The position numbers were made by a program, and so were the translations under genes. Under the pieces are notes generated by a model. The model was given only the letters and a program-made list of their open reading frames with translations, had not been told where the DNA came from and did not search any database. A stretch of 64,000 nt of DNA from Galbula dea (Eukaryota; Chordata; Aves; Piciformes; Galbulidae), in NCBI GenBank assembly GCA_013399015.1, contig VWZX01002303.1, positions 9,446-73,445 on the forward strand, in the 5' to 3' direction. Below are positions 11,221 through 23,739 of this stretch, piece after piece; position 1 is the first letter of the stretch; every line of letters begins with the position of its first letter.

Positions 11221-13392
11221 TGAGGCAACAAGAAAACTTAGATAATTGTAAGCATTGGAAAATTTGTCCTGTGTAGACTCACAGTAGATTTAGACAGAAT
11301 GAGATCCCCTATGTAATAATTAATAGAAAGTAAATAAGCACTAAGATTTATTAGAAACAAGAAGTGAAGTAGCAAGTCAGGCTCAGATTACTGGAAGAGG
11401 ACTTTGTCAGAATAAACTTGATAGGCCTTCTGGACCCTTCCCAGGAAAGTATCCACCACTGCAAAATGATGTGTTCCCTAGGTCAGTGAGAAGTAAAAAT
11501 ATTTGTAATGCTTTTTATGGGAGGACACTGCAACAATTTGCTGATGTTTAGGTGGTGTTGTTTTAAATCTCATGCCTAGGCAGATTTTGTTGGCTTTTCA
11601 TGGTTCTGACAGGAAGACATCTGGCAGTTAGTGGTTTATAATTGAATTTTGGTGTAGGCTTCAAAATTTGAAGGCCAAAATGCATCTTGGGCAGTAGAAA
11701 ATTAGGACTCCTGAGCCAGAAAATATTTGCCTGAGTCCTTATAGAATGAAAATGCTAAATGTGATGGTACTGTATATTTGGAAAACTAAGCACTCTTAAA
11801 ATCATATGCAAAAATTCTAGCCATCTAGGCCTTTTCTGTGACAAAGAGAGTGTTACCTGTCCTGAAGCACTAAGAAACCATGAGTCATGAATGTTCCTTT
11901 TTTGTAGGCATTGAAAGAAGAGAATCATGTATAATTGCATGGTTTCCCAAGTTGAAGAAAACAAAGTGTATGACAGGTGTCATAATAAAATACTGAGAGT
12001 TGGCAAGGTGGAGAAGTGTCTGGTCTTTCAATTTTGCTTTGGAAACCAGAAGTTCACATTTATCTTTAGATATATTATTTAGTTTTTCACTAATTTCTGT
12101 GGAGCTGCATGCTTTTTGTGGGCAGAAAGTTACCATTTTAAAGAAAAATATACTGTGTTCCCATTGGCTTTTGCCAATGACTGCTTTAGTTAATGTTCAG
12201 AATATCAGCTTTCATTTCTATCACTATAGAACTTGTCTCTTTAAATGCAATTTATAATTCTCATTAAATATAGACTTTTTAAAGTAAAATTTGGCTCTGA
12301 TTGGAAACTTGCTTCAAGCCTTTCTTTTTTTTTTTTCTTTATCCATCCTTGCTCTGACTCTGTTATAATTCATATAAGGTGGTATGGGTCTATGTTAATA
12401 CCCCAAATTCTCCTGTTTGACCAGCTGATAAGCATCAAGAGTAAATTTAATTATTTTCTGTCCTGCCACTGGCACAAAAAGAGTAAAAAAGATAGGGAAC
12501 AGCAGAGAGAAAAAGAGAAGTGAAAGGACAAGTCTTGGGAGCAACTGTTGATCTTCATGCATGGATTGGGGATTGAGGTGGCTAGAAAGGTTCTTACAAC
12601 ACTCTGTTGGGTCTACTATGTACCAGTTTTTTCTGCATGATTGAATCTAACAACAGGAAGAAAGAAATAATAGATTTTTGTGGGAATTTTATCCTAGATG
12701 TCCTTACTTAAAGGACTACAGGACTTTCTGAAACTTGCTTTCAGCAGCTTGAAACTAATTCTGACAGTTTTTTTGCTCCTCAAGATGATGTTACTTGTAG
12801 TGCTGTCATAGCTTTAGGTGATGTTACTTTGACAATATACAAGGATTTCTTTTTCTTCCACTTTCTTCTTTATTAAAATGAAATTTAAGTATTGCAAAGA
12901 AAGGTAAGGTGTGAGGAAGGATTATAAGAAAGCAAAAATTACTCACTTAGAGATCACCAGGGCTCCTCCACTGATAAGGTAGCCTATCAGCTAATTTACT
13001 TTCTCAAAATGACAAGCAGCCTTTTCTGAAGAGGTCTTCATCATTTCCCTACCCTTAAGTAACTGCTTTAAACAGCATCAAGATGTGTGCTAAAATTTTT
13101 GTGAATTACTGTGTCTTTGGTGTTTTGCAGGCAGACATGAGCTCCTTTTGCCTGTGTGCCAATCAGAAGTTGCATAGCTATGGTTAGTTCAGTGCATAGC
13201 TCAGATCAATTAGTTCTGCTAGAGATAGGATGTATTAGCTGAGGCCCAGTTCTGTTCCAGAATGGGTGCCTAGCTGCTAATCAGCTTGAGTTCAGTTAGA
13301 GCAGATTTGTTTCTTTCTGTAGAAAGTCATCTAACAGACTGCACTCTTTCAGAACAACTAATTTATATAATTTCAGATGACCAGCAATTAAA

Positions 13393-13456
13393 TCACAGAA
13401 TCACAGAATCATTACAGTTGGAAAGGACCCTCAAGATCATCTAGCCCAAGCGATAG
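13393..13456 (-). mobile_element. CR1 tail fragment ending at an N
   Basis: Reverse complement of the CR1 end of the 'AAGGACCCTCAAGATCATCT' type. It stops at a single N (13457), after which the sequence is not CR1. The right border may therefore be an assembly join and not a biological one. Confidence 0.88.
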
Positions 13457-13457
13457 N
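13457..13457. other. Single ambiguous base (N) at a CR1 edge
   Basis: One N separates a CR1 tail from unrelated sequence. It may be a closed gap of unknown true length. Confidence 0.9.
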
Positions 13458-13551
13458 ATCTTCCTGATAGATTTCAACCAAGAGATATGGCATTTCTGTT
13501 ATTATAATTCTGTTAGAAGTTTGCTATCTGTGTATGTATGACATTACATTT

Positions 13552-13972
13552 TCACAGAATCATAGAATGGTTTGGGCTGGAAGGGACCTTAGATCACCTA
13601 GTTGTAACCCCCCTGCCATGGGCAGGGACACCTTCCACTAGACCAGGTTGCTGAAGGCCTCATTCAGCTTGGTTTTGAACACTGCCAGGGATGGGACATT
13701 CACAGCTCTGGAACTGTTTCAGTATCTATTTAACCTAATCCTAGCCTCTTTCACTTGAAAACCATTACCCCTCATGCTGCCACTACACTCCCTGATTAAG
13801 TATTCCTCCTTATCTTTCTTATAGGCCACCCTTAAGTAATAGAAGGCCCCTATAAGTTCTCCCAGAGCCTCCTCTTCTTCAAGCTGAACAACCCCAGCTC
13901 TCTCAGCCTGTCCTTGTAGGGGGGGTGCTTCAAGTCCTCTGATCATTTTTTGTAGCCCTCCTCTGGACTTGC
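13552..13972 (-). mobile_element. CR1 LINE 3' fragment, older tail type
   Basis: It starts TTCACAGAATCATAGAATGG and continues with CCCCCCTGCCATGGGCAGGG. The minus strand encodes decayed ORF2 C-terminus including GLEAPPLQGQAERAGVVQL, an out-of-frame version of the usual DRLRELGLFSLEKR region. It is truncated near 13972 in the QxxMIRGL region, with several frameshifts. Confidence 0.9.
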
Positions 13973-14218
13973 TTTTGATGCAGCACAGGATGTGATTTTG
14001 TCACATTACATGTTTTAAAACCAAATTTTTCCTTGAGTTAGAAGACATTTTGATCCTATATGCCAAAAAACAAAGAGCACAGACTGCTCTCCACTTCCAT
14101 AATTCTGTCTCAGGAACAGATTTTTGTACACAACCTTTTGTACTCTGTAATTCCCTGAGACTCATGATTGCACAAACAAGAGGACTCACTTTTTTCCCCT
14201 GCAGTTTGCATTAAAATA

Positions 14219-14398
14219 TCACAGAATCACAGAATCATTAGGGTTGGAAAGGACCCTCAAGATCATCTAGTCCAACTGATAGCCCTACACTACTCTTTTC
14301 CCTAAATGATCCCCTGAAGAAACACATCTATCCTCTTGTTAAAAACCTCCAGGGATGGTGACTCCACCACCTCCCTGGGCAGCCTATTCCAATATCTA
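14219..14398 (-). mobile_element. CR1 3' fragment, 'GGACCCTCAAGATCATCTAG' type, with flanking repeat
   Basis: Reverse complement of a CR1 3' end, from TCACAGAATCACAGAATCAT through AACACATCTATCCTCTTGTT to AATATCTA. TAAAATA occurs directly at both borders (14212-14218 and 14397-14403, overlapping the last CR1 bases). This looks like a 7-bp target-site duplication with microhomology at the 5' end. Confidence 0.9.
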
Positions 14399-15689
14399 AA
14401 ATAGTTTATTTTCAATTTCTACAGAATCTTCTGTCTAGAAATGTTGTAGTTTACAGTCTGTTACATAAAAACCCCCAACATAAATTAAGCCCACTTCACT
14501 GTGGAAGTACTGGAGAATTGTGTCCACTTTTGTAAAAGTCCTCATCTGGCAGATGAGGAAGATGCAAAACTAACCAGTGTACCTGGGATTAAAGCATTTC
14601 CCTATTAGAGGGAGAGGCAGGGCTCAGATAGTGCTGCATTTCTAAGGAGAAAGTCTTGAGAGTTAAGAAGTGTCCCAGCTGTTAAATAATTCCCTGTCTT
14701 CATAAATGTTGTTTAGTGTATATGCTCTGTTTTGGGGGAAAAGATTTACTGTATTCTTTATAAGCAAGATTTGGTCAGCTGAAATCATGTTCTAATTAAT
14801 GCTGTACATCCTCCATGCAACTACCATTAAGACAACCTTTGATAAATGAATGTATTTCCTAAATATGTAGGAGTTAAATGAGCCTTGCATCTAATGAAGG
14901 GATCCAAAATTAAAACAAGGGTAGGAGAGAAACTTGAATACAGATTTTCTATGTTTAAATGATTAAATGATTAGTATAGATCTAGTCACCATTAGGTTGT
15001 TCATGTTTCTCAAGATTCTAATTACATTTTCCCACTCAGTCTGCCAACTACAAACACTTTTTCACTTAGGAATATCTGCTGGCAGGACTGGGAATTTGGA
15101 CTTGGGCCTCTGTCAGCAAGAGAAAGCCTGATTTGTTAAAACACTAAAAGGAGGTATTGATGTGATGAAGCCTCTTGTCCTCTTCCTTCTGCCCAGTCAT
15201 ATGCCTTAATCCAGACACATTACATACACACCACTGTTTGGTAACCTCTGAAACAATTACTGGTTTCAAACTTCTTCCTTCTTCTAAGGTTTCTGCAACA
15301 ACAACAAAAAGCAGCTAAAAAGCCAAAAATAAAATGAGAGAAAGGGATGAAGGCTGTACACTGAAGATAGATAAAGCATATTTGATGTTGGCTATGTGTT
15401 TGTTTTCCAGTATTAGAATTGAACCCTGTGTAATGATGGGTTCAACAGTACTGATAGGGTTTAAGCAATTGTCTTAAGTATTTTGGCAAAGGATAGATGT
15501 ATCTGACATGAATGCTTTTCCCCAGAAGATTCCTACTATCTTGCACTGTGCCTGAACTTGATTAAATCCATTTTACTGCTAGATGCCACCTGAATCCAAA
15601 GCCCAATAGGACATGGGTCAGAACCAATAAGGCTTGTGCAGAGTATAAGAGACAAAGAATAAGTCAGTATGCAGAATGATTTTGACAAA

Positions 15690-16550
15690 AAATGCTTGTG
15701 ACTTGCAAGGAGATGTGAAGATGAGAGGTTTGTGAGGGAAGAGGGAAGTGAGGCTTGGCATGGCTGAAGGATGAGGTTAGGACTGCAGCTGGACTGGAAA
15801 ATGCTTTGTGGGAAGGAAGGGAAACAGATCTTGGGAGGATGCAGAGTAAGACTAACTGTGGAAAGAAACAAGGGGAAAGTTGATGGTCACTTGAAGATGA
15901 TTGAGAAACCAGAGTAGGGCAACAAGGACTATTTACTTGTAGAATAAAGTAGTGTAGTGTTGTAGAATAAAGGTGTTCAAGGTGAGGCTGGACAGGGTGC
16001 TCAGCAACCTGATTTAGTTAGAGATTGCCTACTCACTGTCTGAGGGTTGGGCTAGATGACCTCTAAGGTCCATTCCAACCCTGATTAATTCTATGATTCT
16101 ATGAATAAAAGTGCTGGTGATCAAATATGGGGAAAAGGTGTAAGATGAGGCATGCAGGGGAGGCAGAAGAGCATATCTGAAACTGGCAGGATGGGAAGAT
16201 TGGACCGTTGGACCAAGAAAGGCTGTATAAGGATCTGGAATTGAGGGCTGGAAATCAGGTTTAGATAGCTGGGTGTGGACAATAAGACTGGCAAATGATA
16301 CTCATGTCCAGGGACAGAAAAGGGAAAAATGAGAAGAGGGACAGATTGGAGAGAATGAGGCAGAAGAGATGAAGCTTGGGAGAAAAGAGTGGAAAAGAAA
16401 TAGGCAAAACAATTTCCATGCATTCACCACAGAAAGCTCAGAGGAAAGCAGAAAGCTCCTGTGTAAAATGGGTAGTACAGACTGTTCTGCTGCAAAACAG
16501 CAGGGGTGAAACAAATCCCCTCTTGGCTCAGACATGCAAAAGCTGGGGCA
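15690..16550 (+). other. Purine-rich (G+A) intronic tract
   Basis: Apart from the CR1 tail at 15972-16104, this stretch is dominated by GA-rich words (such as GAGGGAAGAGGGAAGTGAGG). The opposite strand therefore shows long apparent open frames rich in Ser, Leu, Phe and Pro. I see no exon structure or homology. It is a compositional feature only. Confidence 0.6.
15972..16104 (+). mobile_element. CR1-type 3' tail with 7-bp flanking repeat
   Basis: It runs from GTGTTCAAGGTGAGGCTGGA to TTCTATGATTCTATGA, with TTGGGCTAGATGACCTCTAA in between. GAATAAA occurs at 15965-15971 and 16103-16109, its first two bases overlapping the tail end on the right. The tail differs from the other groups here, so it is a separate, probably older subfamily. 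Confidence 0.85.
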
Positions 16551-17966
16551 AAACAACATTAGCTATTATAACCTACCAGTTCTAACAATATATAGCTTTT
16601 GATTATCTGTGGAACTTTAATTTGTCCCTTTCATTAATTATACTATTAATCTTCAATTATGAGGCTATATTTTTTTATGCATGCTTTCTGCTTATGATCA
16701 TTTTAAATGCTTGACTTTGCCATCTCAGTAGTTTTCTTGTAATGCAGTTTTCCTTCAATATGTAATCAAATTACACTGTAATAATAAATTAAAAAAAAAA
16801 ATACAGGCATTGTTTCAGTTGCTTGTTAATTGCTTTGCTTAATTAGAATGCTGACTAATTTGCAAAATGCAGGTTCTGACAATAGATTTCCTAGTCATTA
16901 CTACAAATTGGTCAGGTTTTCCTGTAATTTCTTTGAGTGGACTCTTAGGATTTAACTAAGAAGCATGTGAAAATTCTCCCAATTAGTTGAAATGTCTAGG
17001 CTCAGGATGAAATAAAGTGACCTTTTTTTTTTAGCTCTGACCTCCCTGGAGTGTTTCAAAGTATGTTGGGTGTATAGTGTGATCACTCAGTAGCATGTAT
17101 GACAGAACACTGCTCTGAGCTGGGCTGTTATTTTGTGATATTATTTCCCTTATAATTTGTTTGTGCCTGTGAAGCAGTTTAAACATTGGAAGAACTCTCC
17201 ATCTAAATCATTAGCCCTGGAAAAATCCTTCTGGCAGGCATCAAAGTGAACAAACTACAGTTCTCTGGAGTTCATTTGAATTCACTCTGTATAGCATGAG
17301 AGTTGAAAATGGCTTAAATGTAAGCATTTTCTTTTATCATTTTAATAAATGTTGTTGTCAGTAGTTTCAACAGCTTTGACTGCAATGCTTTTGTGCTTCC
17401 TTGGTCACAAAGGAAATATCACAGACATACTGAAGATGAGTATGACATAAGAGGAGGTTTCCTCAGGCTCAGGCATATATTTGCAAGAAAGTAGAGGCTT
17501 CTCTGAGATAAAATGTTTTGATAGTTGGATGTTGTATAGCACCAGTGCTAAATACACATTTAAGCTTTGAGATTTCATGCACAGGGAATTCAGATATTGA
17601 GCTTTCTCTCCTTTCTTGCCACTTTCCATTCCCCCCTTCCTCTCTTTCTCTCTTTTTTCTTTAAATTGTTCTTCCAAATTAAGATGAAAAGTTGAAATAG
17701 TGATCATTTTCTGAGCATTAATAATTTCAAACAATATTCATCTGAAAATGTGCAAAAAGTGTTTATCTGTGGAAATGATTTGGGGCCTTTTTGTTGTTTC
17801 CCTTTGTAAAAGCCAATTTGCTCTAGAAAATCATCTGTTAGGAATACATTTTATTTTATGCTGGAAGAATGTTGTATCTGAAAATGTTACCTTAGCTCCA
17901 CATAAACTGAATATGGAATGTTTGGTAAAAAATACCTAACTCTGCTTTTCTATCTACTGCACACAG

Positions 17967-18077
17967 CTCACCATCAGCTATGTTGAATCCCTGATGCCCA
18001 CCAGGGAACGCCAGAAGCAACTGAAGCGCCAGTATTGCTTTCAGTGTGACTGTCTTCTCTGCCAGGATGAAGAAAAG
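17967..18077 (+). CDS. SMYD3: SMYD3 exon, catalytic Tyr and post-SET zinc cysteines (about residues 235-271)
   Basis: This 111-nt exon, phase 0 at both ends, follows ACACAG and ends at GAAAAG before GTAGGT. It reads LTISYVESLMPTRERQKQ followed by LKRQYCFQCDCLLCQDEEK. The Tyr of ISY aligns with human Tyr239, needed for catalysis. The C-x-C-x2-C array aligns with zinc ligands Cys261, Cys263 and Cys266, which together with Cys208 of the previous exon form the post-SET zinc site. All are conserved, so the enzyme should be active. The length is identical to the human exon segment. Confidence 0.97.
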
Positions 18078-18144
18078 GTAGGTTGAGTGAAGAAATTCCT
18101 TGCCCATAAAACAGAATATTCCAAGTCATGTCAGCAGGTTCCCT

Positions 18145-18837
18145 TCACAGAATCACAGAATCATTACAGTTGGAAAGGACCCTCAAGATCATCTAGTCCA
18201 ACCGATAGCCCTACACTACTCTTACCCCTAAATCATCCCCTGAAGAAACACATCCATCCTCTTCTTAAAAACCTCCAGGGATGGTGACTCCAACACCTCC
18301 CTGGGCAGCCTATTTCAATACCTAACCACTCTTTCAGGAAAGAAATTCTTCCTAATATCTAATCTAAACCTACCCTGGCTCAGCTTAAGCCCATTCCCTC
18401 TAGTCCTGTCACTAGTCACAAGGGAGAAGAGGCCAACACCCGCCTCCCTAGAATGGCCTTTCAANNNNNNNNNNNNNNNNNNNNNNNNNNNNNNCCAAAA
18501 TGCAGGACTCTACATTTACCCTTATTAAAACTCATCCCATTGGCCTCTGCCCATCTATCCAGCCTACCCAGGTCCCTCTGCAGAGCCTGCCTACCCTCAA
18601 GCAGATCGACACTCCCACCCAGCTTATTGTCATCTGAAAACTTACTTAGAGTGCACTCTATCCCCTCATCCAAGTCATCAATAAAGATGTTGAACAGGAG
18701 AAGCCCCAACACTGACCCCTGAGGGACACTGTTTGTGACCGGCCGCCGACCAGACTTGACTCCATTGAGCACAACCCTCTGGACTCGGCCATCCAACCAG
18801 TTTTTGATCCAGCCAAGGGTGTGCTCATCCAAGCCAC
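18145..18837 (-). mobile_element. CR1 LINE 3' portion interrupted by an N gap
   Basis: It begins TCACAGAATCACAGAATCAT (reverse-complement tail, 'GGACCCTCAAGATCATCTAG' type). After the gap the minus strand encodes RT: LDEHTLGWIKNWLDGRVQR, VPQGSVLGLLLFNIFIDDLD and LSKFSDDNKLGGSVDLLEG. The RT signature reads FSDD where FADD is usual. It ends at LDEHT near 18837, the same border as the window's first CR1. About 400 bp of ORF2 are missing at the gap. Confidence 0.93.
18465..18494. other. Assembly gap (30 N) inside a CR1 copy
   Basis: Thirty Ns lie between the C-terminal end of CR1 ORF2 and the KCRVLHF motif. In the intact copy at 57013-57790 these two points are about 420 bp apart, so the true gap is probably larger than the Ns indicate unless the element has an internal deletion. 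Confidence 0.95.
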
Positions 18838-19952
18838 ATAATACTTATCTTTTGCTACTAATTGAATGGCCAGATTAAAGGAAATGACCTCTGCCTTCAG
18901 TGCTGTTTATATTGCTGTGAAAGACAACCATGAAGGAAAGAAAAGCAGGAAATGTTGACAACATGATAAGATAAAATTCTTGCTAAAGCATGCATTGTTC
19001 ATTAAGATAGGAACCACTTTCAGTTCTAAGATGTGGTTCAGATCATTTTGAGATTTAAGGACCTTTAAACATGGGAGCTAACATGACTTTAAGCTGAAAG
19101 GAAAGAATGGGGGTTTTTTTCTATTCAGAAGAATTATCTTGGAACTGTAACTGAAGACACTTGTCTGATGCCACAGGAAGTCTGTGCTTATCCTCATAAG
19201 AATGTGAAATTGATTCTGACAAACACCTGCATCAATAATTTTCAAGAACTACCAGACACATTAAGCAGTTGTTAGAGTGGCAAACCTCCTTGGATGGCTG
19301 TGTGTGTAGGTTTTGTGCTCTCTTTCACAAGTTCTTGGAATAGCAGGTCAGTAGTTGCAGTAAAAAAAATTTTGTTCAGCTTGACCTTTTACTAGTGTTC
19401 AGCCTAGCCTAGTTATATGATTATATTCTGGGTTGCTTCTTATTTATACAGCCTGGCCAGAATAATTTTGGCTGCAAGACTGATGAGAAATCAAATGGAA
19501 TATGCATAATGAGGGTGGCTTCACAGCAGTTCATGCACTTTGTCTTTCTAGTTATATGTGCACTTGTTCTTATTTTCACAAATGCCTGTTTTGGGTGAGG
19601 CACATGCCATAGCTAAATGTGTTCCCAGCAGATTAAAAATTACCATTTTTCTTACCAGAAAGGTATTGTTGAAAATGTGATTGCAAGGAGCATGATATTA
19701 TTTGTGAGATAATTTCTGTACAGCAAAAAAAAAAAGGAAAAAACAACAAAAACCCCACAAAACCCAAGCCCCAACAATATTTAAACTCTCTATTGGATAG
19801 GAAAGTCGTGTGTTTGTAATTTTGTTCATGCTGAAGTGCATCTGTTGAATGCATAATGTGCATTCACCAGAAAACAGTTCAAAAAAAGAGAACACACAAA
19901 AGTTTCAGGCTTAGGACATAATGCTAAATTACTTCTTGTCCAGGTGCAAAAG

Positions 19953-20013
19953 TTGCTGGACTAGATGATCTTTTGAGGTCCCTTCCAACTCCTAATAGTC
20001 TATGATTCTATGA
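19953..20013 (+). mobile_element. Minimal CR1 tail
   Basis: Only the last 60 bp of a CR1 of the 'GATCTTTTGAGGTCCCTTCC' type, ending in GATTCTATGA. No flanking duplication is visible. Confidence 0.85.
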
Positions 20014-20332
20014 TTAAGAAAAATAAACAGGATAAGGTGTCTTTAAGGATTGCTTAGGAGTTTGTGAAAGGGTAGACAAGTGATGTAAAGACCATTCAGC
20101 ATGTGGAATCTTTTAAGAAACAAAATCCACAAGCTAGAGTACACTTTACTGTAAGACTCAACAAACAACACCAAAAAATATTGTAGTGGAATTATATGTG
20201 CATATATTGATAAAAACAGATAAAATCATCATGCATGGGCTAAATTAATGAATTAATCTTTTTCCTTTGCAATTTTTAACTGTGGTTTGGATTAATATTC
20301 TATAGATCATAGGTTGATAGATCATAGATGAT

Positions 20333-20980
20333 AGTTTGAACACGAGCCAGCAATGTGCACTGGCGGCTACGAGGGCCAATAGGATTCTGGGGTGCATCAA
20401 GCACTCTATTGCTAGCAGATGGAGGGAAGTGCTGGTCCCACTCTACTCAGCTCTGGTGTGGCCTCACCTGGAGTACTGTGTGCAGTTTTGGGCACCACAG
20501 TACAAGAAGGACATGAGGTTGTTAGAGAATGTCCAGAGGAGGGCTACAAGGATGGTGAAGGGAATGGAGGGAAAGTGTTATGTAGAAAGGCTGAAAGCAC
20601 TTGGTCTGTTCAGCCTGGAAAAGAGGAGACTTAGGGGAGACCTCATAGTATAACTTCCTCACCAGAGAGGGAGGGGTGGGTGCTGACCTCTTCTCTCTGG
20701 TGGCTAGCGACAGGACCCAGGGGAACAGCATGAAGCTGTGCTGGGGGAGATTTAGATTGAATATTCATAGGAGCTTCTTTACCCAGAGGGTGGTGGAGCA
20801 TTGGAACAGGCTCCCCAGGGAGGCTGTCATGGCCCCTACTCTCATGGAATTTAAGAAGCAATTGGACAAGGCACTTAGGCACATGGTGTGACTATGGACT
20901 TGTCCTGTGCCTAAACATGAGTTGGACTAGATGATCCTAATGGGTCCCTTCCAACTCTGGCTAGTCTGTGATTCTGTGAT
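20333..20980 (+). mobile_element. CR1 LINE 3' fragment
   Basis: The + strand encodes NTSQQCALAATRANRILGCI, REVLVPLYSALVWPHLEYC and ERLKALGLFSLEKRRLRGDL. There is then a small deletion with a stop at about 20651, and RVVEHWNRLPREAVMAPTLM later in frame. It ends GATTCTGTGA. The tail (TGTGCCTAAACATGAGTTGG) differs from the other groups. It is 5'-truncated at about 20333, near the DRRMN-type segment. Confidence 0.92.
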
Positions 20981-23595
20981 TTTTGCACATTAGCAACATT
21001 TCCTGTGAGGATGATATTGCAAACTATTTGGAAAGCTCTTTGAGACTGCATTCTGAAACTCTGTAGTTTTCTTACTGTTACCATATTAAAAGCTCTGTGC
21101 AGGGCTAGGAACCTCATGTCAACTTTGTCTGCTGATGTCTATGAAGAAGTCATCATTACCCTTAGCTTCAGTCTAGGATGATTAGGTGTAATCTGTAGCA
21201 GTCCTCATAGTGCTGCATTTCATTTCTCTGTGACAGTTGTATAAATACAGCTGTTTATATGTCTCACTTAGAAACTTTCTATTGATCTCAGTCACTGTTG
21301 GTAAGCTGAGAGGTAAGAGTGCAGCTACAGCAGAAAATATTTTTGGAAATTCTATGTTTTAAAAAACTGCAGAATGGAAGAATTTAGCTGCTCAGAAGTC
21401 ATCAGTTGGCAAATTGTTGAATCCCTGGTGAAATACATCTTATACCAAGACAAATTTCCAAGACATCTTAGAAAACTTTTAAAAAACAAAGTCTTTGTCA
21501 ACAGAATAGACAATAGCTGCAACTTTGGGTCATCAAGGGTGGCAGATTCAACCTTGTGATTCAATAAATATAATCAGCTAACAATAAATTCTCATATTAC
21601 AGCATTGCTTTGCAAATAAAATGGCTTAGTCAACAGCAATTCATCTCATCAATCTCTGGAATAGGTAAAAATGCAAATTTGCTTGGCTAAGAAACACTTT
21701 ATGCCTTCAGGTAAGTTCTTGGGTGTTGGTAATTTTTTCAGTTATCTCATCAGAAAAAAATAGAATCCTTTTTCTAATAAACACTTAACAGAGACTGTAG
21801 CTTCTTGTTACCCAAATTCTGGTCTTGCTGAATGTGCCTGCCAGCTACTGAGCACCTACTAAGGACCGCTGATAGCAGAGGTGTACACATAAATTAACAC
21901 TAAACCAGTAATTCAAGTCATTTCCATTGTAGCTTTTACTACACATCTTTTGTGATGTTTTAAAAGCTATCCTGAGAATCCTGTGGGAAATACACCTTAA
22001 AGTTCCTATGAAAGACATGCAAACCTTATATGTATTAGTACTTAGTTACCTCTATGCTAAAGTATTCATATTGGAGCTCTGTTTTGCTCCGTTTCCCCAA
22101 ATGCAGCATGAGGATGACAATTCATTCTTCTGCTGGATATTCTGCTGTCCAAATGATAATAAAGATGCTGCATTTTCTAAGGTCTTTTACCTTTAAGCAC
22201 TGGATTTGTTTTAAGGAGAATAATTCCTTGAAGTGGAACGATTTGAGGTTTAGTTGTGTACTTTATGCAGTTCCCATTGCCACATGGTATCTCACTGTTA
22301 TGCTAAAAAAAAGTCCTATTTCATCTGAGACATCTGCATGAGCAAATAACAGATTTAGCCTACAAAAAGCTGCTAATTTCTCCTAAAGTTAGTTAGACAT
22401 CTAATGCAAGCCAGTTTTTAGCATCCCTCCATACCCAAAGAAAAGACAAGCAGCTCATTTTTACTCTCTTGCAGTAGAAATCTATGAAAACTGGAATGGA
22501 TATAAGAGGTTAAAGGAATGCTTTCAAGTAAATGCCCATACTTTAGACAAATAAAGTTGGGTGAGGAAAAACAATGGTGCTCCATGAAGTACCTGTAAAC
22601 ACAAAATCAAGAATCTCTTGGTTACTTTCACGTGCTGGCTGACATGGATAGCAAAGTGCAGTTACCATTAGATAGTTTCAGCATGCTAAGATCCAGATTG
22701 TCCCTAAAATTTGTTTGTGCAAATCATTTCAAACCTTTGTCTCTGGCTGCTGCTGTAGACAAATGTATCTTAAAGTCAGTGTCACTGCTTCCTCACTGTT
22801 ATTTGTGCTAAGATTAATTAAACTCAGGTATATTGTACTACAATCACACAGTTTAGCTATGCATACAAATAAGTAACATGCCAAAGAGCTCTTTTGCCAT
22901 CCTAAGTGACATGATTCTTGAAGAAGCTGATATTTCAGGTCTTTGGTGTACTATAATTTAAGAGGCAACTTATATGTGAAAAAATGTTCTTTATTTCTCA
23001 TTTACTGTAATATTTAATGTCACACCTATATAAACCAGCAAAATTTGTTCCAACACTAGCAATGGCTTTAAAATTCAGTCACTTGGTCTTTTTAGCTAGA
23101 TATGGCAACTTCATACAACATGTGTCTTCTCTAACCAGTGCTTAAGTATACACATTTTGCTTGCACAATTGTCTAGAACTGATACTGTAATATGATAAAG
23201 CCTTTATCTTCAAGCATATTGAAACAGGCTGCAGCCCAAACACAGGGACCCTGGTGAAGTTTTTGAGCATCAATTTCAACTGATACAGACTGGCACACCC
23301 AGTGTGAGCAGGCACAGCCCTAGACTGAATGGAGAGGTCTGTGGCTATGCAGTCACAGTTGCACTGTTATCATGAAAGCAAACATTCCTCACTGGTCAAT
23401 GCTGATGAAAGGACTTCAAAGTGAATCTCTGCTTGCTATACAAGCATCTCTAACTGTGGGCACAGCTATGGAATAATCCAGCTACATAGCTGTCATCAAG
23501 GATGCAAAAATGGAGGCAAATAGTGGATCTGTGGATCTCAAAATATTTTTTGGTTCCTAGACCTCAAAGCTGCATTCTGATTCTAAGAGTTCATA

Positions 23596-23739
23596 CCCTG
23601 GCAGTGTTTAAGGCCAGGCTGGATGTGGCCCTGGATGACCTGGTCTAGTGCATGTGGCATCCCTGCCCATGGCTGGGGGGTTGGAACTAGATGATCTTTA
23701 AGGTCTCTTCCAACCTCAGCCATTCTTTGATTCTATGAT
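23596..23739 (+). mobile_element. CR1 3' tail, older type
   Basis: It runs CCCTGGCAGTGTTTAAGGCC through CATCCCTGCCCATGGCTGGG to TTGATTCTATGA. This is the same tail group as 706, 10161 and 13552. Confidence 0.9.

Larger units (their letters stand above)
6256..17966 (+). other. SMYD3: SMYD3 intron, 11.7 kb, CR1-rich
   Basis: GTAATT donor and ACACAG acceptor. It contains a nested CR1 pair (7991-10557), a CR1 tail (10966-11012), a 44-bp LTR-like remnant (11177-11220), three minus-strand CR1 pieces (13393-14398) and one plus-strand CR1 tail (15972-16104). The remaining stretches (6256-7990, 11226-13392, 14404-15964, 16110-17966) look like unique intronic DNA. Of these, 15690-16550 is unusually purine-rich on the + strand. 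I see no other gene. Confidence 0.85.
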
